A DNA stretch of 64,000 nt from Bedellia somnulentella. Its lineage: Eukaryota > Arthropoda > Insecta > Lepidoptera > Bedelliidae. The position numbers and the translations under genes were made by a program. The stretch is from positions 17,578,873 to 17,642,872 of the forward strand of contig OY755173.1 of assembly GCA_963576735.1 (NCBI GenBank), in the 5' to 3' direction. How positions within the stretch are numbered: position 1 is the stretch's first letter; every line of letters begins with the position of its first letter. This document shows positions 11,575 through 23,400 of this stretch, one piece after another. The notes under the pieces were generated by a model that had not been told where the DNA came from, did not search any database, and worked only from the letters and a program-made list of their open reading frames with translations.

Positions 11575-11712
11575 AAGGGCAAGCACGAGCGCTATTTTAT
11601 CGACATGATAACGGTTAGAATGAGATGGCAGTATACGATAGTAAGTAAGTGCGTAAGAGAGCTGCTTTATCCCACGCGATAACTAGTTTAAACACCGCTC
11701 GTGCTTGCCCTT
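11575..11712. mobile_element. 140-bp MITE, AAGGGCAAGCACGAGCG family (copy 1)
   Basis: The terminal inverted repeats begin AAGGGCAAGCACGAGCG and the element is flanked by direct CTG triplets (11572-11574 and 11713-11715). It is non-coding. Two further copies, at 50627-50766 and 54153-54292, lie in the opposite orientation and share the internal GTTTAAACTAGTTATCGCGTG block and GATAACGGTTAGAATGAGAT on the complementary strand. Confidence 0.85.
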
Positions 11713-12205
11713 CTGAAAATGACTAATTATATTATAAAAAAAAATTTATGAATATTGTTACTCAGAAATTGTAGAATATTGGTCTCGAAGCCACAGAAAA
11801 CTTATAAAATTAAGACTGACAGCGCCAGAGCATCCTGTATACCACGTTAAGTGGGTATAGTATCAAACTTGTTCTTAATAAGATACTTAATTGCCGTTTG
11901 GAGATTTTATTTTGTGTTCTCAAATATACTTTCAGTTAGAAATTGTCAGTCTTGTGAGTTTGAATCTCTGTACTTAGTAATTTACTAACAACATATTGAG
12001 AATATGCTAATGCCTTTGAAGTTAATGTTACCTCAGTAGTATAATCATTTTGCCTTAGAAATAGTATTAATAGTTAATTAAGTGATTGATAATTTATTGT
12101 AGGAATAAAGATTTTGCTAATTAGTTGGTTGTATTTTTGACTAGAGACCATCTTAAATTGGATGCTTGATGTATTCACTTCACTAAGCGACAGCATGGAC
12201 TAAGC

Positions 12206-12875
12206 AATAGGTGCTTACTGACTGAGCGAGTCGCCTCGCGAGGCAAAGCTTCGGTCAGTCAGGACGTGCCGCGCCCGCGGCAAACGCTCGCGCTGCCTCG
12301 CCCGAGCGTTCCGCGGACCGAGCCAAGAGTTATCGGTTTTAATCAAAGATCAAAAGCGCCTCAGTACGTTTGCCGCGCTCAATCAAAATGTTAGTGTTTT
12401 GCCTCTCTCATTCGTTGTGTGTTAGTTGGACGGTCACTGTTCAAGTACAAGTAAAACTGAGCGTCGTGCGTGCCTCAGCCTCGCCGTGGCTCGGACTTGC
12501 CGCGCGAGGGAAATAATTGTTATCGTAATGATTGAGCGAGGCCGCCTCGGTCTGTAAGTTTTCTTCCTCGCGCGGCAAGGCCGAACCACGTTGAGGCTGA
12601 GGCACGCACGACGCTCAGTTTTACTTGTACTTGAACAGAGACCGCGCGTGCGTATAGTTTGCTCAAACCCACTATGAGGCCGCACATTCGGAAAGCTGTC
12701 GCAGCCACTACGTTTTTATTAAGTCGGCTCAACTAACACGCCACGAATAAGCGAGGCAGAACACTAACGTCTTGAGTGAGCGCGGCAAACATACTTAGGC
12801 GCTTTTGATCTTTGACAAAAACCGACAAAACTTGGCTCGGGCCGTGGCTCGCTCAGTCATCATTACGCACCTATT
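12206..12875. mobile_element. G+C-rich foldback (long inverted repeat) element
   Basis: The left end AATAGGTGC is mirrored at the right by GCACCTATT. The two arms pair imperfectly over about 270 bases each; matched blocks include GATCAAAAGCGCCT and TTTGCCGCGCTCA on the left with complements on the right, and GAGCGTCGTGCGTGCCTCAGCCT inside. The block is much richer in G+C and CpG than its surroundings. Open frames on the minus strand here follow the repeat and encode nothing recognisable. No clean target duplication was found. Confidence 0.75.
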
Positions 12876-13049
12876 AAGAGACACGGTCGGTCGTAGCGCC
12901 ATACAGCATAAAAATATAAACTAGATGGCTCGTTAAATTCCGGATCCGATCCCGTTTGCATTGCTATGTATGTTTGTCTATAAACTGACTTTCTAGATCC
13001 TTTTTGGACAATATCTCCGTTCTAGATGATCCATTTAATTATCATTGAT

Positions 13050-13152
13050 TATCATCTTCCAAATGTGGCTTTCCAAAGGAGTTTCTAGCTCTGAAGCTCT
13101 GGGTACCCTTTTTGGGATTTATGGCCGTTAGAATATGTGTATGTATGTATGA
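13050..13152 (+). repeat. SINE-like family B, 3' part
   Basis: It carries CTTCCAAATGTGGCT, GAGTTTCTAGCTCTGAAGCTC and GGGATTTATGGCCGT followed by TATG repeats, which is the 3' half of family B. The 5' half is missing. Confidence 0.7.
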
Positions 13153-13202
13153 TCCATCATAAGGATTAAGGATAAACCCCTACATACGTATACTCCCATA
13201 TA

Positions 13203-14068
13203 CAGGGTGTCCCGGGACGCGACGTCAAGCCGGAGCCGGAACCAGAAAAATAATGAAAAAAAAAACGATGTCTTATATTTTGAAAATTATTACCATCCAA
13301 AAAATATAGATAGATAGATAGATAACTCGTTTATTTATGTTAACATAACACCACATACAATATGAAAAACAATACATAAAGTGAAAAAAAAACAATATTT
13401 TTAGACTTAAAATTAGTGCTATGGTAACACAAACTAGGTCCTAACTCAGTAAATATCTATCTATTCGCCTCACACCATCCTCACACTGTATCGGCGTCAC
13501 TATCTGCCCCGCTCACACTTCATAAGATAGCTCTCTCCGTCTCTCTTACACTTATATAATGTAAAGATACATTTCTGAAGGTAGGATCAAGGTACCTGCG
13601 TCATTACAAAAAAAAAAGTATTTTTTTTTATAAAAACCCGGCTTCGTTAACAATTTTTTTTTATAATAATGTAACAAATAAAGTAGCAACTGTCATACCA
13701 TTTTGGAATCCTTATTAAATTCCCTAACTTTTAAAGTTACTTGCCCAACCAGTGTAGCACTTTTTTTTCAGGAAAGTGAGTTGAAATTGAACGAGAAAGT
13801 AAATTTCTCTCTTGATCTGGGAATGATTTGTAATTTTCTTTCAAAGTTAGAGCAATTGAGTAAAAGTTTTAGACAGCTAGCTACAGGAGCATTACTCAGG
13901 GTTACGAAACAAAACAAAAATAACAAAAAAGTGGAAATTTGTAGAAATGGGAAGGAAAAACGCATCACAGGGTGAAACTTTTTCCGTTTCTTTTTTTGAA
14001 TGGTCTGAATATAACTGGTATAATGTACCACCCGGCGCCGGCTTGACATCGCGTCCCGGGACACCCTG
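13203..14068. mobile_element. Non-autonomous DNA transposon with CAGGGTGTCCCGGG ends
   Basis: The inverted ends read CAGGGTGTCCCGGGACGCGA and continue imperfectly for about 38 bases (GTCAAGCCGG). Flanking TATA occurs at both sides (13199-13202 and 14069-14072), so the target duplication is TA or TATA. The interior is A+T-rich, contains a GATA repeat and a LINE-tail-like block near 13310-13440, and has no recognisable transposase. The superfamily is uncertain; a Tc1/mariner-like origin would fit a TA target. Confidence 0.75.
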
Positions 14069-14194
14069 TATATGATAAAAGCGGGTAGCCCTTTACGAAA
14101 CCCGCGGGATGAATTGGGTTACCACATAGATGTACTAAAAACGGGTTTCTATTAGCACATCTATGGGTTACCGTTATTCAAAGCTGTTTATTAT

Positions 14195-15130
14195 TAACAC
14201 TACTAGTGGATCGTCCCAGCTTCGCACGGGTAGCGTTGTTTTTTAAATATCTGAGGTTTCTTTCTTTAGTCACTGCTCAAGCATTGTGAAATTCAGCGCA
14301 ATGTTTTCAATATATTATATTTATAGCACTCCCTAAACAGTGTAGTTTGGTGATTTTTAATGCGCTTTAATGAACGGTTCAGTATTTCCGTTAGCAAATT
14401 TTGGAATAAAACGCTATGAAGTATTTATAACAATCTAAAAAATAAATCATTACGTGTTGTAGGATGTAACTACTGGCGCCATATGTTATATGTAAATTAG
14501 TAACGATTCGGTTTTGGTCACGGGCGCGATGGCTTGTTTTATGTATAATTTCGGTGTTTCTCTACCGATTTCTATGATTTTTTTTTTATTGAATAGGTAA
14601 TAATGTTACCTTTTTTAAATTAGGGATGAGTGAGAGGTTTACAAACGTAAGAGTAAACAAATATAATCAGAATGTTCCGAACTGCTAAGCTATCAGGAAT
14701 TACACGTGTTATTGTGAGTCAACCGTAAAAGATAGACATAAACTGTTGCAGATTTTTTTTAGATAATTTTATGAAGAATATTTCTGTCATACATGATTTC
14801 TATGTAAGTTTTACCATTAAGGCTGCACACGCGACGGAAGCTTAAAAAATGTATTAACTTCTCCCGTTTTCCCAAAATTTCCCTTTACTACTCTGCTGGA
14901 AAGTACACAAAAACCTGCCCAGGAGTATGGAGAATAATTGTACCAAGTTTCGTCAAAATCCGTCGAGTAGTTTTTGTTCCCATAAGGAACATACAAACCG
15001 ACAGACAGACAGACAAAAATTTTACTGATTGCATTTTTGGCATCAGTATCGATCCCTAATCACCACCTGATAGTTATTTTGAAAATATATTTCATGTACA
15101 GAATTGACCTCTCTACAGATTTATTATAAG
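14195..15130 (+). repeat. Degenerate repeat ending in CAGACAGACAGACA block
   Basis: The region begins with a CAGCTTCGCACGGGTA block. It ends with GTTTCGTCAAAATCCGTCGAGTAG followed by a CAGACAGACAGACA run and a GGCATCAGTAT block. A related layout is seen at about 38900-39200 (ACAGACAGACAGACATTTT, then GGCTTCAGTATC). I recognise the layout from moth and butterfly genomes but cannot place it in a class. Confidence 0.45.
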
Positions 15131-15398
15131 TATAGATTAATAAAATAGATAAGTACGAACATTACTATTTAAATATGTATTTATTGCTTTTTGAAGTAGG
15201 ATTTTTCAAATGTGTCTGACTGACTAAAAAAATCTGAGTCTCAATTTTTTATATTGAGATATTGTATTGGATGCATTCAATCATTTTGGAGTTGCCAGGG
15301 ATAGTTAATAAGTCTATTCATCATATCTGCTAAGTGCAGGTAAGTACAGTGAATATCTATGGTAAATTGCCATTATTTTTCACGTTTTATTTGTGTAC

Positions 15399-15615
15399 GC
15401 TTAAAATAACACTGAATTCTTCCCGTGGGTGTCGTATGAGGCGACTAAGGGTATCAGAGTTTTCAGTGATTGATCGGCGATGTGGCTGGTGATTTATTAC
15501 CAAACATTCTACTTTTTTTCCACATAACTTCCAAAATTTCCTGAGGAATGTTTTATTCTGATGCTTTGCTACAATATTATGGGATTTGTAGCCATGAATA
15601 TACATAGGTAGGTAA
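15399..15615 (+). repeat. SINE-like family B (diverged copy)
   Basis: It has the family landmarks TTCCCGTGGGTGTCGTA, GAGGCGACTAAGGGTAT, ACTTCCAAAATTTCCTGAGGA and GGGATTTGTAGCC in order. The tail has decayed to TATACATAGGTAGG. Confidence 0.7.
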
Positions 15616-16570
15616 TTATATTCATACTTAATATTAGTCAAAGGAAAAACACAGTTTAATATAACCATTTATTAATAACATTGTTTTTGTACAATAATAC
15701 GAACAATAATCGTACCTTCGTAAATTTAGCACTGGTTTATCAATTAATAATTTAGACCATTTGTAAGCTTATTCTAGAAATTAATATTTTATACAATTTC
15801 ACTTACATAAAAAACATCAAAAGCATTTTTGATAGAAATTAACTATTTTTATGCATTTTCGAAAATACAATTTACTAAGGATAACATTTTTCAGGATCCT
15901 GAAAAGCATTCTGGAAGCAGACTATAAATATATTGATACTCTGTGGCAGCAGTAAGGTAAGGGAGGCCATATAAACTATAGAATGAGGGAATTTCAACAC
16001 AAAGATAAGATTGAGAAATCGGTTAGTAAGATTGTGCTGACACGTTTAATCAAACAGAGAACTATCAATTTTACAACAACATGTACTTTTAATTGAAGTA
16101 TCGAGACAAACATAGCAGCTTTAGTTTGTAAAAAGCAATCACTGTTATACTTTCAGGCCCCTAAATATCAACAATGTTCAATTCTTTTCTATATTCTGCT
16201 TCCAGATATTCTTAACTTAATAAAAAAGAACAAATTCATCCAAAAAAACATGAAATAAATATATACAAATCAGTGCAGTTCTTGAAATTGAAACGGTATA
16301 TGAATCTATGCCCACTAAAATAATAAATTCACTTAGAATTATACTTAAGTATTATAAGTATGAATAACAATAATAACTGGATACTACATCACTGTCAAAA
16401 TAAATGCATAATGACTTGTTTGAACTAATAACTTTAAACATTGCTATAAATAGGATTTCAAATAGAAAACAACACGGTTAAAATCACCTTAGAAAACTAG
16501 TATTCAGCCGAATTGTTTCAAATCGTCAATTCGAATGTTGTACTTTAACTCAAAAGACAATAATTCATAA
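15616..16570. other. A+T-rich intergenic sequence
   Basis: I see no gene or clear repeat in this stretch. Confidence 0.4.
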
Positions 16571-16574
16571 TTAA

Positions 16575-17085
16575 GTGCTTGTTCACGTTGACACGCGGGC
16601 GCGGTCACGAAATATCAAACATATGACGTATTATCGAAGTGTGCACGTACGAAACGCACGTGCGGTCCAAGTAGCGGGCAAACTAGCGCATGTAGCGCGG
16701 CGCGCTCGCGGTAGGATCAAACGCTTGAAGATGTTTGTGTGTGTTCACTTCGAACTAGCGGCGGAGCGCGCGATTCACTCGCGACGTCAGGTAAGTTCAA
16801 CCAGTTTGAACTTGTCGCTCGAAGTGATAGTATGTTTTTCTCTCAAATTATTGTATAAAGTATGAAATTCACCATACCGTTCTCTGTCTTTATTAATTTC
16901 GTGCACACCGATTCTAATTTTTAGCATCTCCCACTTTAGGTATGAATTTTCGGTTAAAAATAAAAGATCGTCGTCCATGTTTTCAAGCCCTGACAATTCG
17001 TCACACCCGCGCAAACGCCTGGCGGCTAATGTGAACACCAATCGCAACGACCACCGCGCCCGCGCGTTCCAACGTGAACAAGCAC
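16575..17085. mobile_element. PIF/Harbinger-like MITE with transposase remnant
   Basis: The inverted ends share GTGCTTGTTCACGTTG and then a G+C-rich GCGGGCGCGGT block. The element is flanked by TAA on both sides (16572-16574 and 17086-17088), a 3-bp duplication typical of PIF/Harbinger. On the minus strand an open frame from ATG 16979 reads MDDDLLFL and later RERYGEFHTLYNNLRE. This resembles the start of Harbinger transposases, in which a GEFHTLY segment precedes the DDE domain. Only this first part remains; no catalytic core is present. It was probably mobilised by an intact relative elsewhere. Confidence 0.75.
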
Positions 17086-17216
17086 TAAATGTTTTTGTTC
17101 ATGAAAACCTCATACATACATACATACATATATATTCTCACGCCGTTAGTTGGGATTATTACTAATAAATAAAGGATCCCCGCCGGTGTCGAAATTTTTC
17201 TTTCCTTTATTTATTA
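17086..17216 (-). repeat. tRNA-SINE family D, disrupted copy with RTE tail inside
   Basis: The flanking parts (TTTTTGTTCATGAAAACCTCAT and GTCGAAATTTTTCTTTCC) match family D at 47446-47585. Between them sits a short ACATACATA...CTCACGCCGTTAGTT stretch, which is the extreme 3' end of the RTE. The tRNA-like centre is gone. Confidence 0.6.
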
Positions 17217-17458
17217 GTGACATTAATTCACTTGAAAAACTATAACAATACTGTAAAAAGTTTATAGTAAAAATTTACTAATATTATATTTATGTACCTC
17301 TGTACGTTACTTAAATTTCTTGAGTGGAAGAATAGAGTAGGAAAATAAGTCTAGTTACGCATAGTGGTATTCGTGACTAGTTCATTTACAGAAAGAAACC
17401 TACCAATCACTACTGCGTTAACTTAACGTTTTGAGCATTATAATAATATAAATTGTAC

Positions 17459-20400
17459 CTAATTCATAGATTTGAAGCCAGGTGAGATGCAATTAGATAG
17501 CGAATTAACTCTCTTACGGGAAGGACTTATCATTAGATAGTCATCTTCTTCTGTTTCCATCTTCTTGATGCGACTTGAGTATTGAGTTTCGTCGTCGCGG
17601 TCTTTGGACCATTCCTTGTACTCGATGCACAGTGGCCAGATAATTTTGCCAGATCTGAAATAAATAAAGAATTCTTATAGAACTTTGTGTTAAGACTCAC
17701 TTAAAGGAGTCCTAATGAAACTTTAGAATGATAGTTTTTGTTTTCATAAAGATCTGTAGTACACTTAGCATTTAAACTATTGGTGAAATCTAGGGTCAAT
17801 ATATTACAATGCACAGTGGTTCCGCCATAGGACATAGGATGAAAATGCTAACATGCAAATTATACTATAATATTTCGTTTAAAGATAGCTAATTAGTCAT
17901 AGTATCCTTGGGTATATAAGGAATTTCAACTACACCAGCAAATCATTTGCATATTTGCATTCAAAGTGAAAGGATTAGGATTCCGATCGTTACCGCTATC
18001 TTTGCGCCTTGATTACGCATTTCCGGGAAGTGTTATTTTTCCAAGAATTACTGTGTTTGTGATCGACTCAACAATGGAGATTAAAGTTGAAGGTATGTAC
18101 CGCACTATAAGAGTATTTTAACTTGTCTTTATTGTTATTTACTACGTCTTAGGACTCTACCAAATATGTGTTCCAATATATAACCAGATTTTTTAAATAT
18201 TGAAACGATCTTAAAGTTTTAACTTAGTTCTCACGAGTCTTCACGAATGAAATATATATCAAAATATTTGTACATATGTCCACTTTAAAATAAATTTACA
18301 TTTTTAGCTGCGATGACCTGCGACTCCACTAGTTATAGGCCTAGATGAGGACCGAGGCGTAGGGCTATGAAAATTGTGATTATATTAATATTTTGCGTAA
18401 CGATTGTATTTTGGTTTCAGGTTCGAATTTAATGTGTTCATTTAAGCGAATGCACATTCTGGACACGTGGCTATCCCATAACAGCATCAAAAGTGATGCC
18501 GAGAGATGCCGCCACGTCCTGAAGGACATAATGCAATCTGTACCGGACACTGAAAATTTACAGATTGAGAATATGGAAAAGTGTGTATCTTATATTTGTT
18601 CACGTATCACTTTATATTGGAAGCAAGTGCAGAGATCAAAAGTACGTTTAATTGCAAAGTACAGTGATTGGTTAAATGAAACCGAATTGTGTGTTTTGCA
18701 AAAAAGAGCGTTGCGCGAGGTGACAAATACTGCAAATCCTTCTACGAGTGGGCACCGACACAATAAGGAATTTGAAGACTGCTGCAAGAGGACCAAGCGT
18801 CGAAGGTTAGCTGACCTAGCTAAGGTAGATGATTCCGCTGTAAATTCATTACTAAGTAATTCAAATCAATCCGATTCAACATTTTCTGAGTTTAGTACAG
18901 ACGAAGTTGTGGCTTTATTTAATGAGGCGAAACTCACAAAACATCAGTATTTATTATTGCGAGGTATGATTAATTCAAAATTGCCTAATACTTTACCATC
19001 TTATCAGAAAGTTCTTGAAGCTAAAAAACGGTGTTACCCATCGGGAATTAATGTCACGGAATCATCTGCTGAAGTTAACTTACAGTGTTTGTTGGACCAT
19101 ACTTGCTCTCGAATTCTCCAATCCCAAAAGCCGGTTTTAGAAAATATTTCTGGATCAAGCAGTAACGAATATGTATTAGTTGGTAAATGGGGTTTTGATG
19201 GTAGTACTGGGCATAGTGAATATAAGCAAAGTTTTTCGGATTCGAGAACCGAAGATGCAAGTTTATTTGTGACATCTTATGTACCCTTGCAATTAATTTG
19301 TAAATCGAATACCTCCGACCCAGATAAGATTATTTGGAAATACCCTCGCCCTTCCTCCACTAGATACTGTCGGCCTATTCGTTTTCAGTTTGCCAAAGAA
19401 ACAAAAGAACTTTCTGTTCAAGAAGAACAGTATTTTAAAAACGCTATCATCTGAGGACAAAGCTCTTCTTGCTCAAAGGAAGGAATTTGTTCAAAAGCAA
19501 TTTAGAGAACGACTAGGTTTGATAGTTGATAAACCACGAAGTGGCGGAAGTGGCACCTCTAATGATGGAAATACTGCCCGAAATTTTTTCTTGAATTCGT
19601 CAGTATTTTCTGAAATCACAGGAATAGACAAAAGCGTGATAGACAGATGGTGTCATCAGCTTCAATGCCTTTCATCTGGTTACAAAATAAATGCAGAAAA
19701 ATTCAAAATTTACGCGTTAAAAACAGCTGAAATTCTAGTTAAAGAATATTCATGGTACAATTTACCTGCCTCTGTTCATAAAGTACTTATTCATGGGTCG
19801 GAGGTAATCGATCATTGTTTCCTTTCAATTGGAGAACTGTCTGAAGAGGCAGCTGAATCATGTAATAAATTAGTTAAACAATTTAGGCGCGACAACACCA
19901 GAAAGCATTCTAGAGATGTAACAAACATGGATCTTTTGCACAGAATTCTTACATACATACATACATATACTCACGCCATTAATTCCCATTGGGGTAGGCA
20001 GAGACTATCGATCGCCACTTCGTACGATCCTGACAAACCTCTCTAGCTTCGTTTACATCCATCAATCTTTTCATACATGCTCTTTTATTCTTCATACTTC
20101 GGACGCCAGCCTTTTTGAGCACACTCTCAATTTGGTCCAAGTGTGTTCTCCGTGGTCGTCCTCTACTAACATTACCATCCACACTAGCTCTATAGATCCC
20201 TTTTACCAATTTTCTATCATCCATCCTCTCTATGTGCCCAAACCATCTCAACATTCCTTTTTCTATCTTTCTTACAATATCATCTTTCACACCACACTTT
20301 TCACGAATAACGCTATTTCTCACTCGGTCACACAATCTAACATTACAAATTTTTCTGAGGGACCTCATCTCTACTGCATTCACTCTGCTCTCATGCTTCT

Positions 20401-23400
20401 TCTGCCACACCCAACATTCGCTTCCATACATAAGCGTAGGAACAAGAACAGCATCATGCACAGCCATTCGGGCCTTTTCAGACACCGATTGACTGATCAT
20501 TAGGCTATTCATTGCTCCATTTACCGCATTACCCTTTTTCACTCTTCTTTCAATGTCTTCATCACATTTTCCATCCCTTGTAAACAAACTTCCCAGATAT
20601 ACAAACTCCTTTACCTGTTCCACATCCTTACCATCAATCGCAATCGCGCATTCTGTCACATCTTCCTGTCTCTCAAAAACCATCGTTTTGGTCTTATCCA
20701 CATTCACCCTCATTCCCTTTCTTACAAAAGACTCACATGCAATATTCATCATCTCTTGCAACTCTTCTGCCGATGATGCAAGTAGCACTTGATCGTCAGC
20801 ATACAAGAGGCATTTAATGATGAATCCACCCATCCTTAGTCCATAATCACTTTCACGCAACTCTGTCAAACAGTCATCCAAGAACAAATTGAAGAGCCAC
20901 GGAGAAGCTACACATCCCTGTCGGACACCCCTAGAGATTCCGAACCAGTCAGTGTTTTCCCCGTTTACTCTTACACATGCACTAGAATCCTCATAGAGTG
21001 ATACCAATGCACGTATAAGTTGACTCCCCAAACCGAACTTGGATAACACCTCCCATAAACACTTTCTTACCACCCTATCATACGCCTTCTCTAAATCAAT
21101 GAAGGAGCAATACACCTTTTGGTTCTTAGCTAAGAACTTTTCAGTGATGCTCCTTAGAGAGAAGATTTTATCCATACATCCCATTCCTTTCCTAAATCCC
21201 GCTTGCACATCCCATATTTTCTCATCAGTTTCATTCATCACTCTTTCAATCAGTACCTTAGCATACAATTTACCAACAATGCTGAGTAAGCTGATGCCGC
21301 GGTAGTTTTTAGCCTCTTGGTGTGACCCCTTTCCTTTATATAGAGGCACAATCACCGCCTTGCACCAGTCTCGAGGAACTTTGCCACTCGACCAGCATTT
21401 TTGGAAAAGGAAGTACAACCAAGAAGCCACCAACCCTTTACCAGCCCTCAGCATTTCGATAGTAATCCTATCATATCCTGCCGCCTTCCCTACTTTCATA
21501 CTTTTCATTGCTTTCATTATTTCTTCCATACTAATCTCACTGTCACTGAAATCACCCATCTCTTCGTTCCAATCAACATTACTGTCGATTGGCGAAGCAA
21601 TGGATGCATCCTCTTTTTCAAACAGTCCCTCAAAATAATTCTTCCATACCCGTTTCATGCTACTTTCATCCGTCGCCAATTCACCCTGTTCATCTCTTAT
21701 TACACTCACTCTCGTGTTTTGGGAAACTCCCTTTTCCTTCCGGATATACTTCCAGAATAACTTTTGGTTATTCCGGAAATTATCAGAAAGTTTCCTCTCA
21801 CACCACTCTTGCAAATCCCGCTTTTTCTTTTCTATTTTCTTCTTCACCTCATTCTTAACTCTCTTATATTCATCTTCACTTTTCTGCACTACATCGTCAG
21901 TTACACTCGCATTCATCCGTTTACTAGCTTTAATAGCTAGTAAATCTAACCACGCTTTCTTCTTATCTCCAACCGCCTCTTTCACAACTTTATCCCACCA
22001 ACTTGTTGGTGGTCTATTTGACCTTTTACACACACCACAAACTTCCGTCGCACATTCAACCATCGTCGATTTGAGCACATCCCATACTTCTTCTATTTCC
22101 ATTTCATCCTTCATCTCCACGCAACTTAGTCTATCATCCAATTTTCTCACATATTCATCTCTGATATTTTCATCTTCTTGCAGTTTTTCCACTTTTATTC
22201 TCGCAAAATCCGTTGTTGACACTTTAGGCCTGTGACGCCAACGCGTACACAGACCCCTTAATCGTGATATAACGAGAAAGTGATCTGTGCCAACGTTCGT
22301 GCCCCTATAGACCCTGGTGTCAACAACCTTTGCTCTCAGCCTTTCATCAACTATCACAAAATCAATCATACTTCTCTCGCTTCCCCTCTGTCTTGTATAC
22401 ATATGGATATCTTTGTGTTTAAACAACGTGTTTGTAACACAAAGATTCCTCTCCAAACATACCTCAATCAATTTCTCACCATTCTCATTCATCCTTTGAT
22501 CGCCAAACTTTCCTAAAACTCTTTCGCAACCGTTGCGTGACACACCAACCCAGCCATTAAAATCTCCTAACATTATAAGTCTCTCATTCTGATCACACCC
22601 ATTCACAACGTCGTCTAACAGATTCCAAAACTCCTCCCTCTCGGATAGGGATTTAGACATGTCCGGAGCATAAACGCAAATTATGCGCATCCGGACTAGT
22701 CCCAATTTCACCTTAATCCACAGGAGCCTTGGACTCACACATTCGTAATCTTTCATACACTGAGCCATTCTTTCAGATATCAGAAATCCCACTCCTTGGC
22801 TAGCTCGGTCATTGTCAGCGACTCCAGACCAGATTGCTGTGATGTTGCCAAGTTGTGAAACTTCCTTTCCCTTACGCTTCGTCTCATTTAAACATAGAAA
22901 ATCCAGTTTTCTTTCATTCATAATCATACATACTTCATCTAATTTTTCAAACATTCCTCCACATACATTCATCGTACTGAAGCGGGTCTCTTTAGCCCAC
23001 TTTTCGCCCCGTGAGAAACCATGGCGTGATGAGTGGCGAGCTACATCGCCGCCTCCGTGTTTATTAGAATTGGAACACATATTGGACCCACGAGAAGCAA
23101 GGGAAGTAAACTGTCCACCTAGCCAGAGCCCCGCTTGACTAGGTAAGGTTATTTAGTAGAATTCTTCTTAATTCTGATCCATTCATATCTGGTCTTCGTA
23201 AACTACCACGTAAAAGTAAATCTGTGCTGGCAAAAGAAGTGTTAGATTTAATAAGATAAAGTTTTTTTATGTATTAAATTTATTTAAGTAGATTTAATAG
23301 TTATATTGTATTTTATTTCTGAGATTTAATAGATGTACCTACCTACCTATGTTATTTATTTTTTTAGATTTAATATATATATATTTTATTACACAGAGAA

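Larger units (their letters stand above)
18074..23259 (+). pseudogene. Transib transposase (RAG1 catalytic-core relative), deleted and interrupted
   Basis: Exon 1 is 18074-18092 (MEIKVE, then GTATGT); exon 2 starts at 18421. The first part contains KWGFDGSTGHSEYKQ, whose Asp (about residue 266) matches the first catalytic Asp of RAG1, then RYCRPIRF. Near 19437-19450 the frame shifts and the protein resumes at LSSEDKALLAQRK. The segment that should carry the second catalytic Asp is absent, which indicates an internal deletion. The C-terminal part has IGELSEEAAESCNKL, matching the RAG1 catalytic Glu region. The RTE cuts the frame at 19950; it resumes at 23167 with LNSDPFISGLRKLPRK and ends at TAA 23257-23259. 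With the RTE and one duplicated AGAATTCTT set aside, the frame is continuous at that junction. The product cannot be catalytically active. Confidence 0.85.

Noticed and set aside
12434..12732. Two overlapping minus-strand open frames of 70-83 residues
   Set aside because: They fall in the foldback arms, are Arg-rich from CpG-dense sequence and have no recognisable family.
13703..14064. Open frames on both strands (90 and 98 residues)
   Set aside because: They overlap each other within a non-autonomous element and show no domain features.
17625..17634. A CACAGTGG sequence in RRN3 exon 7 as another Transib end
   Set aside because: It lies in conserved coding sequence (read as PLCIE on the minus strand) and has no flanking duplication; coincidence.
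19979..23138. Many plus-strand open frames across the RTE, the longest 192 residues
   Set aside because: They are antisense to the 1033-codon RTE protein. They have low-complexity Ser/Thr/Phe-rich composition and no domain features.
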